Shown one piece after another: positions 8,710 to 18,161 of a DNA stretch of 64,000 nucleotides; within the stretch, counting starts at the first letter, position 1; each line of letters starts with the position of its first letter. The translations under genes and the position numbers were made by a program. The stretch is from Constantimarinum furrinae (lineage in GTDB: Bacteria; Bacteroidota; Bacteroidia; Flavobacteriales; Flavobacteriaceae). The notes beneath the pieces were generated by a model, which was given only the letters and a program-made list of their open reading frames with translations, was not told the origin of the DNA and did no database searches. Location of the stretch: positions 248,001-312,000 of the forward strand of contig NZ_CP052909.1 in the NCBI RefSeq assembly GCF_014295415.1, written 5' to 3'.

Positions 8710-11361
8710 TTAAGCCTTTTGAAGTCCGGCAAGACTGGCTTTTAGCGTTTCTATCTTCGCAAGGGCATCGGCTTCCTTTTGTTTTTCGATGGCCACAACC
8801 TTTTCTGGGGCACCGCTTACAAAACGTTCATTCTTCAGTTTACCCTGTACGCTTTTCAGAAAACCTTCGGTATATTTCAGTTCTTCGGAAAGTTTTGCGA
8901 TCTCTTCATCGATGTTGATAGCTCCGGCTACCGGAACAAAATATTCGTTGGACTTTACCCTAAAGGTTAATGCACCTTCGGGTTTTTCTGTTACATATTT
9001 CAATTCTGAAAGGTTCCCCAACTTGGTAATTACAGGATCGAACTCAGTACCAATAGTATCATGATTGATCACCAACAGCGCTATGGTTTCTTTGAATGCG
9101 ATGTTCTTTTCCTTTCGGATGGTGCGAATTCCCGAAATTACTTCCGAAGCAATATCGAAAGCGTCAATAAGTGCCGAATTATAAGCTTTGGATTCGGGCC
9201 ATGTTGCGATGATCAATGCCTCCTGTGGAGTTCGGTTGGTTATATGCTGCCAGATCTCTTCAGAAATAAATGGAACAAATGGATGGAGGATCTTTAAATT
9301 ATCCTCTAACACCGTAATAATTTCGGTCTTTATTCTGGCAGGAATCGGTTCACCATAGGCAGGCTTTACCATTTCCAGCAACCAAGAACAAAAGTCGTCC
9401 CATATCAGCTTATAGGTGGCCATAAGGGCATCGCTTATTCTGTATTTACTATAGTGGTCATCGATCTCCTTTAAAACCTTCTGAAACTTATTGCGATACC
9501 ATTGCAGAGCTATGTCTGCGGTTTCATAAGGATAATTATCGTTTTCCTCTGTGCCACCGGAAACCTCCCAACCATCGATTAAACGGTAGGCATTCCATAT
9601 TTTATTTACAAAACCACTACCCTGTTTACAGAGGTCTTCATCGAACATAAGGTCGTTACCTGCCGGAGAACTCAACAGCATTCCTACCCGAACGCCATCT
9701 GCACCATATTTTTTGATCAATTCTATGGGATCGGGAGAATTTCCCAGCGATTTGCTCATCTTGCGACGCTGTTTGTCGCGAACGATCCCGGTAAGATAGA
9801 CACTTGAGAATGGTTTTTCATCCCGGTATTCATATCCGGCAATGATCATACGTGCGACCCAGAAAAAAAGAATTTCGGGAGCTGTTACCAGATCGTTTGT
9901 AGGATAATAATAATTTATCTCTTCATTATCGGGTTCCAGAATCCCGTTAAACACACTAATGGGCCATAACCAGGACGAAAACCAGGTATCGAGTACATCA
10001 CCGTCCTGAGTAAGATCTGATAAGGCAAGATTGTTATTTCCCGACTTCTCACGAGCAAGCTCTACCGCTTTTTCGATCGTTTCGGCAACCACAAAATCGT
10101 CTTTGCCATCACCGTAATAATAGGCCGGAATTTGATGCCCCCACCACAACTGACGAGAGATATTCCAGTCTCTTACATTTTCCATCCAATGGCGGTATGT
10201 ATTCACAAATTTGTCGGGAACGAGATGCACATCTTTTTCAATTACCGCATCCAGAGCGGGTTTTGCCAGTTCCTTCATTTTCAAGAACCATTGATCGCTT
10301 AATCGCGGTTCTATTACTGCGCCGGTTCGCTCACTGGTTCCAATTTTGTTGGTGTATTGTTCAACTTTTGAAATGAGTCCCAGTTCTTTCAGTTCCTTTA
10401 CCATTGCCGTTCTCGCTTCAAAACGGTCCATTCCCTCGTAATGCATTCCGAAGCTATTTAAACTGGCATCATCATTGAGAATATCAATAACCTCAAGTCC
10501 GTGCTTATCACCCAGCATCTTATCATTCTCATCATGAGCCGGAGTAACTTTTAAGCAACCGGTTCCAAATTCCACAGAAACGTATTCATCTTCAATAATC
10601 GGAATTACACGATTACATATAGGAACAATTGCCTTTTTACCTTTCAAATGAGTGAAACGCTCGTCATTGGGGTTAATACAGATCGCGGTGTCTCCAAGAA
10701 TAGTTTCGGGGCGAGTGGTGGCGATGGTGAGATGGTCGGCACTTCCTTCTATTTTATAATTTACGTAATAGAGGTTGCTTTGTTTTTCTTCATAATTGAC
10801 TTCTTCATCAGACAGGGTGGTCTTTGCTTCAGGATCCCAATTAACCATTCTATATCCACGATAGATATGTCCTTTGTTGAACAGATCGACAAAAACCGCT
10901 ATTACCGAAGCGCTCATATCTTCGTCCATGGTAAATTTAGTACGATCCCAATCACAGGAAGCTCCTAATTTTTTAAGCTGTTCCAGGATGATCCCTCCAT
11001 GCTTATGAGTCCATTCCCACGCATGACCAATAAATTCATCCCTGGAGATATCGTTCTTATCAATTCCGTCGCTTTTAAGTTTGTTTACTACTTTGGCTTC
11101 AGTCGCAATAGACGCGTGGTCTGTACCGGGAACCCAACAGGCATTAAATCCTCTTAGGCGGGCTCTTCTTATGATGACATCCTGAATAGTATTATTAAGC
11201 ATATGCCCCATATGGAGTACTCCGGTAACATTTGGCGGAGGAATGACGATGGTATAAGGCTCTCTATCGTCAACTTTGGAATAAAAATATCTGTTTTCCA
11301 TCCAGTAGTTATACCACTTATCTTCCACACTCTCAGCACTATACTTTGTATCTAAAGCCAT
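8710..11361 (-). CDS. valS: valine--tRNA ligase
   Basis: Charges tRNA-Val; class I synthetase. The HIGH-type motif is HMGH (residues 50-53) in the segment [15 protein letters not shown], and the KMSKS loop follows far downstream ([11 protein letters not shown]). A CP1 editing domain, an anticodon-binding domain and the ValS-specific C-terminal coiled coil ([20 protein letters not shown]) are present. The ATG at 11361 (MALDTKY) is preferred over a TTG four codons upstream. A perfect -7 box lies 29 bases ahead. Length 883 residues is normal. Confidence 0.97.
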   Translation of the reverse strand: MALDTKYSAESVEDKWYNYWMENRYFYSKVDDREPYTIVIPPPNVTGVLHMGHMLNNTIQDVIIRRARLRGFNACWVPGTDHASIATEAKVVNKLKSDGIDKNDISRDEFIGHAWEWTHKHGGIILEQLKKLGASCDWDRTKFTMDEDMSASVIAVFVDLFNKGHIYRGYRMVNWDPEAKTTLSDEEVNYEEKQSNLYYVNYKIEGSADHLTIATTRPETILGDTAICINPNDERFTHLKGKKAIVPICNRVIPIIEDEYVSVEFGTGCLKVTPAHDENDKMLGDKHGLEVIDILNDDASLNSFGMHYEGMDRFEARTAMVKELKELGLISKVEQYTNKIGTSERTGAVIEPRLSDQWFLKMKELAKPALDAVIEKDVHLVPDKFVNTYRHWMENVRDWNISRQLWWGHQIPAYYYGDGKDDFVVAETIEKAVELAREKSGNNNLALSDLTQDGDVLDTWFSSWLWPISVFNGILEPDNEEINYYYPTNDLVTAPEILFFWVARMIIAGYEYRDEKPFSSVYLTGIVRDKQRRKMSKSLGNSPDPIELIKKYGADGVRVGMLLSSPAGNDLMFDEDLCKQGSGFVNKIWNAYRLIDGWEVSGGTEENDNYPYETADIALQWYRNKFQKVLKEIDDHYSKYRISDALMATYKLIWDDFCSWLLEMVKPAYGEPIPARIKTEIITVLEDNLKILHPFVPFISEEIWQHITNRTPQEALIIATWPESKAYNSALIDAFDIASEVISGIRTIRKEKNIAFKETIALLVINHDTIGTEFDPVITKLGNLSELKYVTEKPEGALTFRVKSNEYFVPVAGAINIDEEIAKLSEELKYTEGFLKSVQGKLKNERFVSGAPEKVVAIEKQKEADALAKIETLKASLAGLQKA

Positions 11362-11390
11362 ACTTTGGTCCAATTTTTGAAACTAATGTG

Positions 11391-11398
11391 CAAAAGTA
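11391..11398 (-). promoter_or_regulatory. -7 promoter element of valS (TACTTTTG)
   Basis: Perfect TAnnTTTG on the minus strand 29 bases before the valS ATG. No obvious -33 TTG at the expected spacing. Confidence 0.5.
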
Positions 11399-11487
11399 GG
11401 TATATCTGTAAGATTATAAAAGTGAATAACTTATTTTGCTGTTTGACTAAAAGATACCTATTTTAGCTTTTATTAAAATTAGAAATC

Positions 11488-11877
11488 ATGAAAAAATTAG
11501 TACTCTTAGCATTAATTACCGTAGTAGGTTTTACGGCTCAGGCACAACAGGCTAAAATTTCCTTTAAGGCCGAAACCATTGATTATGGAACCATTGCTAA
11601 AGGAAGTGATGGCGTACGTGTATTTGAATTTACAAATGTTGGTGATGGCCCATTGATCATTTCGGATGTAAAATCAAGCTGTGGCTGTACTGTTCCTAAG
11701 AAACCTGAAGGCCCTATTGCTCCCGGTGCCGTTGGTAAAATTGAAGTAAAGTACGATACCAACCGTGTGGGACCAATTAGAAAAACGGTTACCGTATACT
11801 CTAACGCCGATCAACCTATCAAAGCCTTAAAGATAAAAGGTGAGGTACTTCCCGACGGACAAAGTGTTGTAAATTAA
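11488..11877 (+). CDS. DUF1573 domain secreted protein
   Basis: A 129-residue protein with an N-terminal signal peptide (MKKLVLLALITVVGFTAQAQ) and one DUF1573 Ig-like domain, recognised by FEFTNVGDGPLIISDVKSSCGCTVPKKP and the later VYSNADQP-IKALKIKGEV. This domain is very common in exported Bacteroidota proteins; its molecular function is unknown. The CGC pair in the conserved loop is typical. The gene stands alone and is followed by a strong hairpin terminator. Confidence 0.88.
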   Translation: MKKLVLLALITVVGFTAQAQQAKISFKAETIDYGTIAKGSDGVRVFEFTNVGDGPLIISDVKSSCGCTVPKKPEGPIAPGAVGKIEVKYDTNRVGPIRKTVTVYSNADQPIKALKIKGEVLPDGQSVVN

Positions 11878-11903
11878 GTGTTTTAACCACTTCTTAAAAT
11901 ATA

Positions 11904-11928
11904 AAGTCGGCCCTGTGCCGACTTTTTT
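11904..11928 (+). terminator. Rho-independent terminator
   Basis: Perfect 8-bp stem AAGTCGGC / GCCGACTT with a five-base loop (CCTGT), followed by a T run. It ends the DUF1573 transcript and abuts the stop codon of the convergent aspartyl protease gene. Confidence 0.9.
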
Positions 11929-13282
11929 ATATCAGTTCTTTTAATATGAATTTGAATTTTGCGGTATATCCGTTTCGATCTACTGTCATAGTGATCTTGC
12001 GTCCGGGTTTAGAAGAAAACAAGTCAATAAGTTCATAAAGTTTGTATCGGTAGGCCGGTTTTCCATTTACGCTTAATACCTCATCCCCTTTCTTGATACC
12101 GGCCAAAGCGGCGGGAGAGTCTTCTCTAAGTTCGGCGACCACGAATTTCGGAGCTAAAAAAAACTGAAATCCCGGATTTACAAGCACTTCTGTGACTTTT
12201 GAAAAAGTTCCGGATTCCTTATTACGGCCTAAAATATGGCGTTCCACGGGAGCGACATCCTTTACCGGTATCATTCCGTCGTGCTCTATGGTAAGTCCGC
12301 TCATATCGTAATGGAACGGATCGTTAAAATAACCATTTCTTTTCAAGGTCATTAATTTGGAATTATAATCCATTACAACGGTAAATCTTCTGAGTATTTC
12401 TCCGCCTAAACTACCGTCCCTTCCTTCAAAGAATGTTATATTTTCTAGTGAAGTAGCATCGGGAAATGCAGCTGTGGTATTTCTAAGTTCATAGTTTCTC
12501 AATTTTACCATATCGAGTTTCGATCGTTTTCCGAAGATATTTCCGCTTAGTCCTAATCCTAGAAAATCGGAGAAATAATTTTTGGGGCTTTCAGAAATAA
12601 ATTCTTGCTCTTCAAATATCCAAAGTGCATCACTGGAACCGCTGTCTATGAGTAACGTGACTTCTTTCATAGCTGTTAATTGAGAAACTTCAATGTCGAT
12701 ATAAGGTTTATTTCCACTAAATCTTAGGTTGAATTCGGCACATTTTCTACAACGCTTCCTCTTGTAACTTTGATGCGGATATAAGGTGACTCTTTTGGAC
12801 GAATAATCGGTCTGTATCACGAAGTCCTTAAACAGGTCAAAACCTATGATCCCATGTATGGGGACTCCCATTCGGGTGGAAAAATTTAATTTTTTGTCAA
12901 GTACCACAAAGATCTTATGGTCGCTATCTACAGCCCGTCCAATTTTTACAATATTATTTTCACTCACTAATGCATCTATAGCACCGCCTTGACCTAATCC
13001 TTTAATTTTTACGGGTTTCGCATTATTAAGCTGAATAGAATCCTGCTCCCCTAGAGCAAATAACAACGTAGAATTTACACCTGTATCTAAAAGAAAAGAC
13101 AATCGCGATCCGTTAATATCTACCGGAATGATCACAAGATTATTGACCAGCTCGAATGGGATCTTATCTTTTTTTACTGAAGGAGGTAATTTAAACGACT
13201 GTTGGGCAAATCCTTGTTCAGAAAAACAAAAAATGAACCCCAGAGCTGATATAAGGATCCGTATGTGATGTTGGAATTTCAA
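11927..13282 (-). CDS. retropepsin-like aspartyl protease with PDZ domain, exported
   Basis: Begins with a signal peptide (about 1-27, ending EQGFAQ). Two aspartyl-protease half-domains follow: LLDTGVN (Asp66) and LLIDSGSS (Asp213), which would supply the paired catalytic aspartates within one chain. A PDZ domain closes the protein (about 375-445: LREDSPAALAGIKKGDEVLSV). This layout is a known Bacteroidota family of probably periplasmic or surface proteases with unknown substrates. A pair of Cys (CRKC, about 178-181) sits between the halves. Length 451. Confidence 0.85.
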   Translation of the reverse strand: MKFQHHIRILISALGFIFCFSEQGFAQQSFKLPPSVKKDKIPFELVNNLVIIPVDINGSRLSFLLDTGVNSTLLFALGEQDSIQLNNAKPVKIKGLGQGGAIDALVSENNIVKIGRAVDSDHKIFVVLDKKLNFSTRMGVPIHGIIGFDLFKDFVIQTDYSSKRVTLYPHQSYKRKRCRKCAEFNLRFSGNKPYIDIEVSQLTAMKEVTLLIDSGSSDALWIFEEQEFISESPKNYFSDFLGLGLSGNIFGKRSKLDMVKLRNYELRNTTAAFPDATSLENITFFEGRDGSLGGEILRRFTVVMDYNSKLMTLKRNGYFNDPFHYDMSGLTIEHDGMIPVKDVAPVERHILGRNKESGTFSKVTEVLVNPGFQFFLAPKFVVAELREDSPAALAGIKKGDEVLSVNGKPAYRYKLYELIDLFSSKPGRKITMTVDRNGYTAKFKFILKELI

Positions 13283-13375
13283 GGTTAATGAAGATATAAA
13301 AAATTGCTCAAAGTGCGTTAATCCCTTCTGAATTATAAAATATATTTCGCAACTTTGTTGCTTAAATCAAATCGT

Positions 13376-14566
13376 ATGCCATCAGTATCCAGAAAGGGGC
13401 AACAGATGCCGGAATCTCCTATCAGAAAATTGGTTCCTTTTGCCGAAAAAGCCTATAAAGCCAACAAAACAGTCTACCATTTAAATATTGGACAACCGGA
13501 TATAAAAACCCCTCAGATCGCTATGGATGCTGTATCCATGCACTCGCTGGAGATACTTGCGTATTCCCGATCGGAAGGATCGGAAGGGTATCGAACCAAG
13601 ATCGCCAACTATTATAAACGCAACGAGATTCCTGTAGAGGCGGACAATATAATAGTTACTACCGGGGGAAGCGAAGCATTACTCTTTGCGATGGGAAGTA
13701 TTGCCGATATTGATGACGAAATCATTATCCCGGAACCATTTTATGCGAATTACAACGGATTTGCAACGGCTTCGGGCGTGAAGATCGTTCCTGTAATTTC
13801 TAAGATAGAAGATAATTTTGCCTTGCCACCGATTTCAGAATTTGAAAAACTTATAACGCCTAAAACCAAAGCCATCCTTATCTGTAACCCGGGAAATCCC
13901 ACGGGATATCTTTATTCCAAGGAAGAAATTAAAACCCTCGCCGCTATTGTAAAGAAACACGACTTGTTCTTAGTGGCCGATGAGGTATATCGCGAGTTTA
14001 CTTACGATGGTTATGAGCACTATTCTATACTGCAGGAAGAGAGTATGGCCGAACACGGTATTATCATCGATTCAGTTTCTAAAAGATACAGTATGTGTGG
14101 GGCGCGTATTGGCTGCCTTGTTTCAAAAAACAAACAAGTCATGGCTACAGCCTTGAAGTTTGCTCAGGCGCGATTAAGTCCGCCTACTTTTGCGCAAATT
14201 GCCAGTGAAGCCGCGTTGGGAACTCCACAGAGTTATTTTGATAACGTTATAAGTGAATACGAACAACGACGCAACACGCTAATAAGAGAATTGCAAAAGA
14301 TCCCCGGTGTGATCGTGGGCGTACCAAAAGGAGCTTTTTACTGTATTGTCCAACTGCCGGTAAAAAACAGTGATGATTTTGCACAGTGGTTGCTGGAATC
14401 ATTCGATCTTAACGGAGAAACCATTATGGTTGCTCCGGCAGCCGGTTTTTATTCAAGTCCCGGAGTTGGATTAAATCAGGTGCGTATCGCCTATGTCCTT
14501 AATGAAGACAGTCTTATTAAAGCCGTTAATATCTTAAAGGTGGCTCTTGAACAATATAAAGGTTGA
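13376..14566 (+). CDS. pyridoxal phosphate-dependent class I aminotransferase
   Basis: Fold-type I aminotransferase (aspartate aminotransferase superfamily). Recognisable parts: YHLNIGQPDIKTP, TTGGSEAL, the ICNPGNPTGYLYS motif, and the PLP Schiff-base lysine Lys236 in SVSKRYSMCGARIG. The amino-acid substrate is not determined by sequence. The ATG at 13376 is chosen; an in-frame TTG at 13355 overlaps a promoter-like CAACTTTG. Its stop codon overlaps the murB start (TGATG), so the two genes form a coupled pair. Confidence 0.92.
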   Translation: MPSVSRKGQQMPESPIRKLVPFAEKAYKANKTVYHLNIGQPDIKTPQIAMDAVSMHSLEILAYSRSEGSEGYRTKIANYYKRNEIPVEADNIIVTTGGSEALLFAMGSIADIDDEIIIPEPFYANYNGFATASGVKIVPVISKIEDNFALPPISEFEKLITPKTKAILICNPGNPTGYLYSKEEIKTLAAIVKKHDLFLVADEVYREFTYDGYEHYSILQEESMAEHGIIIDSVSKRYSMCGARIGCLVSKNKQVMATALKFAQARLSPPTFAQIASEAALGTPQSYFDNVISEYEQRRNTLIRELQKIPGVIVGVPKGAFYCIVQLPVKNSDDFAQWLLESFDLNGETIMVAPAAGFYSSPGVGLNQVRIAYVLNEDSLIKAVNILKVALEQYKG

Positions 14567-15579
14567 TGCATATTGAAGAGAACAAATCGCTCAAGGAATA
14601 CAATACCTTCGGAATTGAAAGTGCCGCTCGGAAATTCGTTTCGGTTAAAACCGTTTCTGAGCTTCAGGAAGTACTGAGAAAATTCAGAAATGAACCTAAA
14701 TTCATTTTAGGAGGTGGCAGCAATATGCTGTTAAAGAACAATATCGATTCGTTGGTAATCCATATTGCCCTTATGGGAGTGGAAGTGATTTCAGAAGACC
14801 GTGATCATGTGTATATCACAGCTATGGGAGGCGAGAACTGGCATGAGTTTGTGCTTTATTGTGTTGAAAGTAATTATGGTGGTATTGAAAACCTTTCGTT
14901 AATACCCGGGAATGTTGGTACGGCACCTATTCAGAATATTGGTGCATACGGCGTGGAATTAAAGGATGTTTTTGAGCGATGCACTGCAGTAAGGATCAAA
15001 GATGGAACAGAATGTACCTTTAATAAATCTGATTGTAAGTTTGGATACCGAGACTCTGTTTTTAAAACGGAAAAGAAAGGCGAATTTATAATTACAAGTG
15101 TCACTTTTAAGCTTACCAAAAGGAATCATTTGAAGCATACCTCTTACGGGGCTATCGACGATATTTTAAAGGAACGGGGTATTGAAGCTCCGTCTATTAA
15201 AGACATTTCCGAGGCTGTGATCGCCATTAGACAATCCAAACTCCCCGACCCCAAAGAATTGGGAAATAGCGGTAGTTTTTTTAAGAATCCGGTGATTAGC
15301 AATGACGCTTTTAGAGAATTTCGAGTTCACTTTCCCGATGCTCCTTTTTACGATGTGTCGCCAACAGAATTTAAAATTCCGGCGGGTTGGCTTATAGAAC
15401 AGGCCGGTTTTAAAGGAAAACGCTTCGGAGATGCGGGTGTGCATAAAAATCAGGCGTTGGTACTTGTGAACTACGGAAATGCTACCGGAGCCGATATATG
15501 GAAGCTCGCACTTAAAATTCAAAAGGAAGTAAAAGAAAAATTCGGGATATATATTGAACCCGAAGTGAATATTATTTAA
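14566..15579 (+). CDS. murB: UDP-N-acetylenolpyruvoylglucosamine reductase
   Basis: FAD- and NADPH-dependent reduction of enolpyruvyl-UDP-GlcNAc to UDP-MurNAc in peptidoglycan synthesis. FAD-binding motifs FILGGGSNMLL and IPGNVGTAPIQNIGAYGVE are intact, as are the active-site loop GNSGSFFKNPV and the C-terminal IEPEV glutamate. The size (337) and sequence fit the E. coli-type (type I) enzyme. The ATG at 14566 overlaps the aminotransferase stop. The 3' end overlaps the convergent fasciclin gene by four bases. Confidence 0.96.
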   Translation: MHIEENKSLKEYNTFGIESAARKFVSVKTVSELQEVLRKFRNEPKFILGGGSNMLLKNNIDSLVIHIALMGVEVISEDRDHVYITAMGGENWHEFVLYCVESNYGGIENLSLIPGNVGTAPIQNIGAYGVELKDVFERCTAVRIKDGTECTFNKSDCKFGYRDSVFKTEKKGEFIITSVTFKLTKRNHLKHTSYGAIDDILKERGIEAPSIKDISEAVIAIRQSKLPDPKELGNSGSFFKNPVISNDAFREFRVHFPDAPFYDVSPTEFKIPAGWLIEQAGFKGKRFGDAGVHKNQALVLVNYGNATGADIWKLALKIQKEVKEKFGIYIEPEVNII

Positions 15580-16190
15580 TCGAAAGCTAACACGGTGTCG
15601 ACTAAGTGCAATTCGCCGTTCGTGCCCTTAATATCACTTTTCCCTAAAACAGCCTTTTTCCCGGTATCGGTGGTAAATATAATATCACTACCGTTTTTGG
15701 TAACTTTAAGGGTCTTTCCTCCCAATGTGGTGATCGAATAACTGCCCGACTTTATGTTCTGAACCATAGCCACCGAATCTATGTCTCCTTCTATGATATG
15801 ATTCTTTACGAGAGCGATCATTTCATTTTTAAATTCGGGTTTAGTGAAATTCATTCTTTTTTCCTCATCAAGCTTGTCAAAAGCCTCGTTGGTAGGAGCA
15901 AGAATAGTATATGGCCCTTTTTCTTTTAACAAAGACTCAGACATACCGGAGGTAACCAAAAGACTTGAAAACGTGGAAGTTTCCTTGGTTGCCATGACTT
16001 TTGCCATCACACTGTTTGCCTGAGAGATCCGTTCTTGTTTTTCTTCCTGTACCCGGATATTTTGCAGCGAATCTGTTTCTCTTTTTTCACTATTATCTAC
16101 GACATACGATTTCTCGTTCTTTTCATTTTTACAAGCTGAAAGCATAAAAATCAAAGTAAAGAAGAATACGAAAGGGTACCATTTTTTCAT
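15576..16190 (-). CDS. fasciclin (FAS1) domain lipoprotein
   Basis: A 204-residue lipoprotein: signal with lipobox FMLSAC, a charged linker, then one FAS1 domain (TFSSLLVTSGMSESL, GPYTILAPTNEAFDKL, the YH-like motif VKNHIIEGDI, and LHLVDTVLAF at the end). FAS1 domains mediate adhesion or ligand binding at cell surfaces. The start at 16190 (MKKWYPF) places the lipobox correctly; an upstream in-frame start at 16271 would put a second hydrophobic stretch ahead and lies in the promoter of the divergent gene. Confidence 0.88.
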   Translation of the reverse strand: MKKWYPFVFFFTLIFMLSACKNEKNEKSYVVDNSEKRETDSLQNIRVQEEKQERISQANSVMAKVMATKETSTFSSLLVTSGMSESLLKEKGPYTILAPTNEAFDKLDEEKRMNFTKPEFKNEMIALVKNHIIEGDIDSVAMVQNIKSGSYSITTLGGKTLKVTKNGSDIIFTTDTGKKAVLGKSDIKGTNGELHLVDTVLAFD

Positions 16191-16255
16191 TGAAGTAATA
16201 TTTATTTTGAATGCTAAAAATAACCAAATTACGAGCAATTGAGCAAGAAAGATTG

Positions 16256-16263
16256 TATTTTTG
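16256..16263 (+). promoter_or_regulatory. -7 promoter element (TATTTTTG)
   Basis: Perfect TAnnTTTG 17 bases before the start of the small Cys-rich membrane protein at 16281. Confidence 0.45.
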
Positions 16264-16280
16264 TCGCTCAAATCTATGTT

Positions 16281-16484
16281 ATGGGAATTTTATTGATAAC
16301 GGTAGTATTATTACTGCTGGCAGTAGCAGGAATCGCTATAAAAATATGGGGTAAAAAAGACGGAAAATTTGCCGGAACCTGTGCAAGTCAGAACCCATTT
16401 TTAAACAAAGACGGAGAAGCTTGCGGGTTTTGCGGAAAATCCCCGGAAGAGTTTGAGAACTGCACCGAAGAAGTGCATCAATAA
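16281..16484 (+). CDS. small membrane-anchored Cys-rich protein
   Basis: A 67-residue protein: one N-terminal membrane helix (GILLITVVLLLLAVAGIAI), then a short soluble tail with four cysteines (CASQNP, CGFCGKSP, ENC). No enzyme motif is visible. Similar small genes in flavobacteria are usually called membrane or secreted proteins. Four Cys could bind a metal or form disulfides; this is inference. The ATG at 16281 is favoured by the -7 box at 16256-16263. It is followed after 19 bases by a glycosyltransferase gene, probably in one transcript. Confidence 0.65.
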   Translation: MGILLITVVLLLLAVAGIAIKIWGKKDGKFAGTCASQNPFLNKDGEACGFCGKSPEEFENCTEEVHQ

Positions 16485-16503
16485 TTAATCTTCGTCGCTG
16501 CCT

Positions 16504-17598
16504 ATGCTGCTACTTTACGTGTTTATTGCAGTCGTTCTAATGAACTGCATTTATTTTCTTCTATTTTCTAAATTTTCATTTATTAATGCGCCTGAAACCC
16601 AAACTGAGGCAACCTTTCCCGTTTCGGTGATTATCTGCGCGAAAAATGAAGCAAAAAACCTTAGGCGAAATATTCCATTATGGTTGAAGCAGCAATATCC
16701 ACAATTTGAATTGATCCTGGTAAATGATGCGTCTTCAGATAAAACGCTGAAGGTCATGGAATCGTTCGCAGAAAAAGACCCGCGTATCAAGATCGTTAAT
16801 GTAAAAAATAATGAAGCTTTCTGGGGAAATAAAAAGTATGCGCTTACCCTTGGGATTAAACGGGCAGTACATACCCGTTTGCTATTTACCGACGCCGATT
16901 GCGAACCGGCAACAAAGCACTGGATCAAAATTATGGTTAGTCATTTTTCGGAGGAAAAGCAAGTGGTTTTAGGCTACGGGGCATATTCCGAACTTCCGGG
17001 CCTGTTAAATGCGTTAATTAGATATGAAACATTAATGACTGCCGTTCAATATTTCTCTTATGCCATAGTAGGAATTCCATATATGGGGGTGGGCAGAAAT
17101 CTCGCATATACCAGCACGATCTATTATAAGAACAACGGGTTTATGTCTCATATACAATTGCCTTCGGGTGACGATGACCTGTTTGTAAACGAGGTTGCGT
17201 CAAAGAATAATACGGCAGTTTGTTTCGATGCGGCTGCATTTACCTATTCCATTCCGAAGAAAACCTGGAAAGACTGGATAATACAAAAGAGGCGCCATAT
17301 TACAACATCCGGCAGATACAAACCCCATCATAAATTCTTGCTGGGCACCTATTTTGTTAGCAATTTATTATTCTGGATACTTGCTGTGGCTTGTTTGATC
17401 ATGAATTCGTGGATCATAGTAGTTGCTCTAATAGGTTTAAGATTTATTATCCAATATCTGGTGATCGGGTATTCTGCAAAAAAATTAAAAGAATCTTCCT
17501 TAATTCCATTTATTCCTTTATTGGATTTATTTTTAGTATTCATACAAATGTTTATCTTTATTTCAAACCGTACAGCAAAATCTACACGTTGGAAATAA
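16504..17598 (+). CDS. family 2 glycosyltransferase, membrane-bound
   Basis: A GT-A fold transferase of 364 residues. An N-terminal membrane helix is followed by PVSVIICAKNEAKNL, the nucleotide-sugar site LVNDASSDKT, the metal-binding TDADCEP (DxD-like) and IQKRRHIT in place of the QxxRW motif. Two to three C-terminal membrane segments follow. Sugar donor and acceptor are unknown; an envelope glycolipid or polysaccharide is likely for this layout. Its last 10 bases overlap the sigma factor gene. Confidence 0.87.
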   Translation: MLLLYVFIAVVLMNCIYFLLFSKFSFINAPETQTEATFPVSVIICAKNEAKNLRRNIPLWLKQQYPQFELILVNDASSDKTLKVMESFAEKDPRIKIVNVKNNEAFWGNKKYALTLGIKRAVHTRLLFTDADCEPATKHWIKIMVSHFSEEKQVVLGYGAYSELPGLLNALIRYETLMTAVQYFSYAIVGIPYMGVGRNLAYTSTIYYKNNGFMSHIQLPSGDDDLFVNEVASKNNTAVCFDAAAFTYSIPKKTWKDWIIQKRRHITTSGRYKPHHKFLLGTYFVSNLLFWILAVACLIMNSWIIVVALIGLRFIIQYLVIGYSAKKLKESSLIPFIPLLDLFLVFIQMFIFISNRTAKSTRWK

Positions 17599-18161
17599 GT
17601 AAAGAGGAAATTCTGGCACAAATTCAGAAAGCTAAAAAAGGCAAGCAGAGTGCCTTTAGTTTTTTGTTGGATCGGTACTGGAACGAGGTGTACGGCTTTC
17701 AATTAAAGCGCGTTAAAAGCGAATATGAAGCCGAAGATATTGCCATCGAGACCTTTTCGAAGGCCTTTGATAAAATTGAGACGTTCGATGAAAAATATAC
17801 ATTTCCCACTTGGTTGATCACCATTTCGAAAAATATTCAGATTGATAAAACAAGAAAGAAAAATGCCTCTATCTACGCTCAGACTTCCGATACCAGTGAC
17901 GAACATGTAAAAAAGATCATAGACGATTCTCCAACTCCGGAGGATATTCTAATAACGGAGCAGAATTTAGCCGAATTACTTCAATTTATTAAGGAATTAA
18001 AACCTCATTATCAGGAAGTGATCAATCTTCGATATTTTCAGGAAATGCAATACAATGAAATTTCCGAAGCCCTTGAAGAGCCTTTGAACAATGTTAAAGT
18101 TAGGCTGTTAAGGGCAAAAAAATTACTGGCAGAGATCATTACTCAAAACAGAGATCGTTGA
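17589..18161 (+). CDS. ECF-type RNA polymerase sigma factor
   Basis: A 190-residue sigma-70 family protein with region 2 (FLLDRYWNEVYGFQL to FPTWLITISKNIQIDKTRKK) and region 4 (LKPHYQEVINLRYFQEMQYNEIS, then NVKVRLLRAKKLL). Such factors direct RNA polymerase to particular promoters. The most plausible start is TTG at 17589 (reading MEISKEE), inside the end of the glycosyltransferase gene; no ATG lies at a suitable place, and the upstream in-frame ATG at 17391 would add about 66 residues unlike the family. No anti-sigma gene is adjacent. The stop overlaps the next gene by four bases. Confidence 0.85.
   Translation: MEISKEEILAQIQKAKKGKQSAFSFLLDRYWNEVYGFQLKRVKSEYEAEDIAIETFSKAFDKIETFDEKYTFPTWLITISKNIQIDKTRKKNASIYAQTSDTSDEHVKKIIDDSPTPEDILITEQNLAELLQFIKELKPHYQEVINLRYFQEMQYNEISEALEEPLNNVKVRLLRAKKLLAEIITQNRDR

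Noticed and set aside
13350-13357. CAACTTTG as -7 box of the aminotransferase-murB pair
   Set aside because: First base deviates from TAnnTTTG and an overlapping TATATTTC is equally good; too weak to list as a promoter.
16191-16271. 27-residue N-terminal extension of the fasciclin lipoprotein
   Set aside because: It would bury the lipoprotein signal behind a second hydrophobic stretch and overlap the divergent promoter.
17391-17588. 66-codon N-terminal extension of the sigma factor
   Set aside because: It is inside the glycosyltransferase membrane segments in another frame; family members start near MEISKEE.
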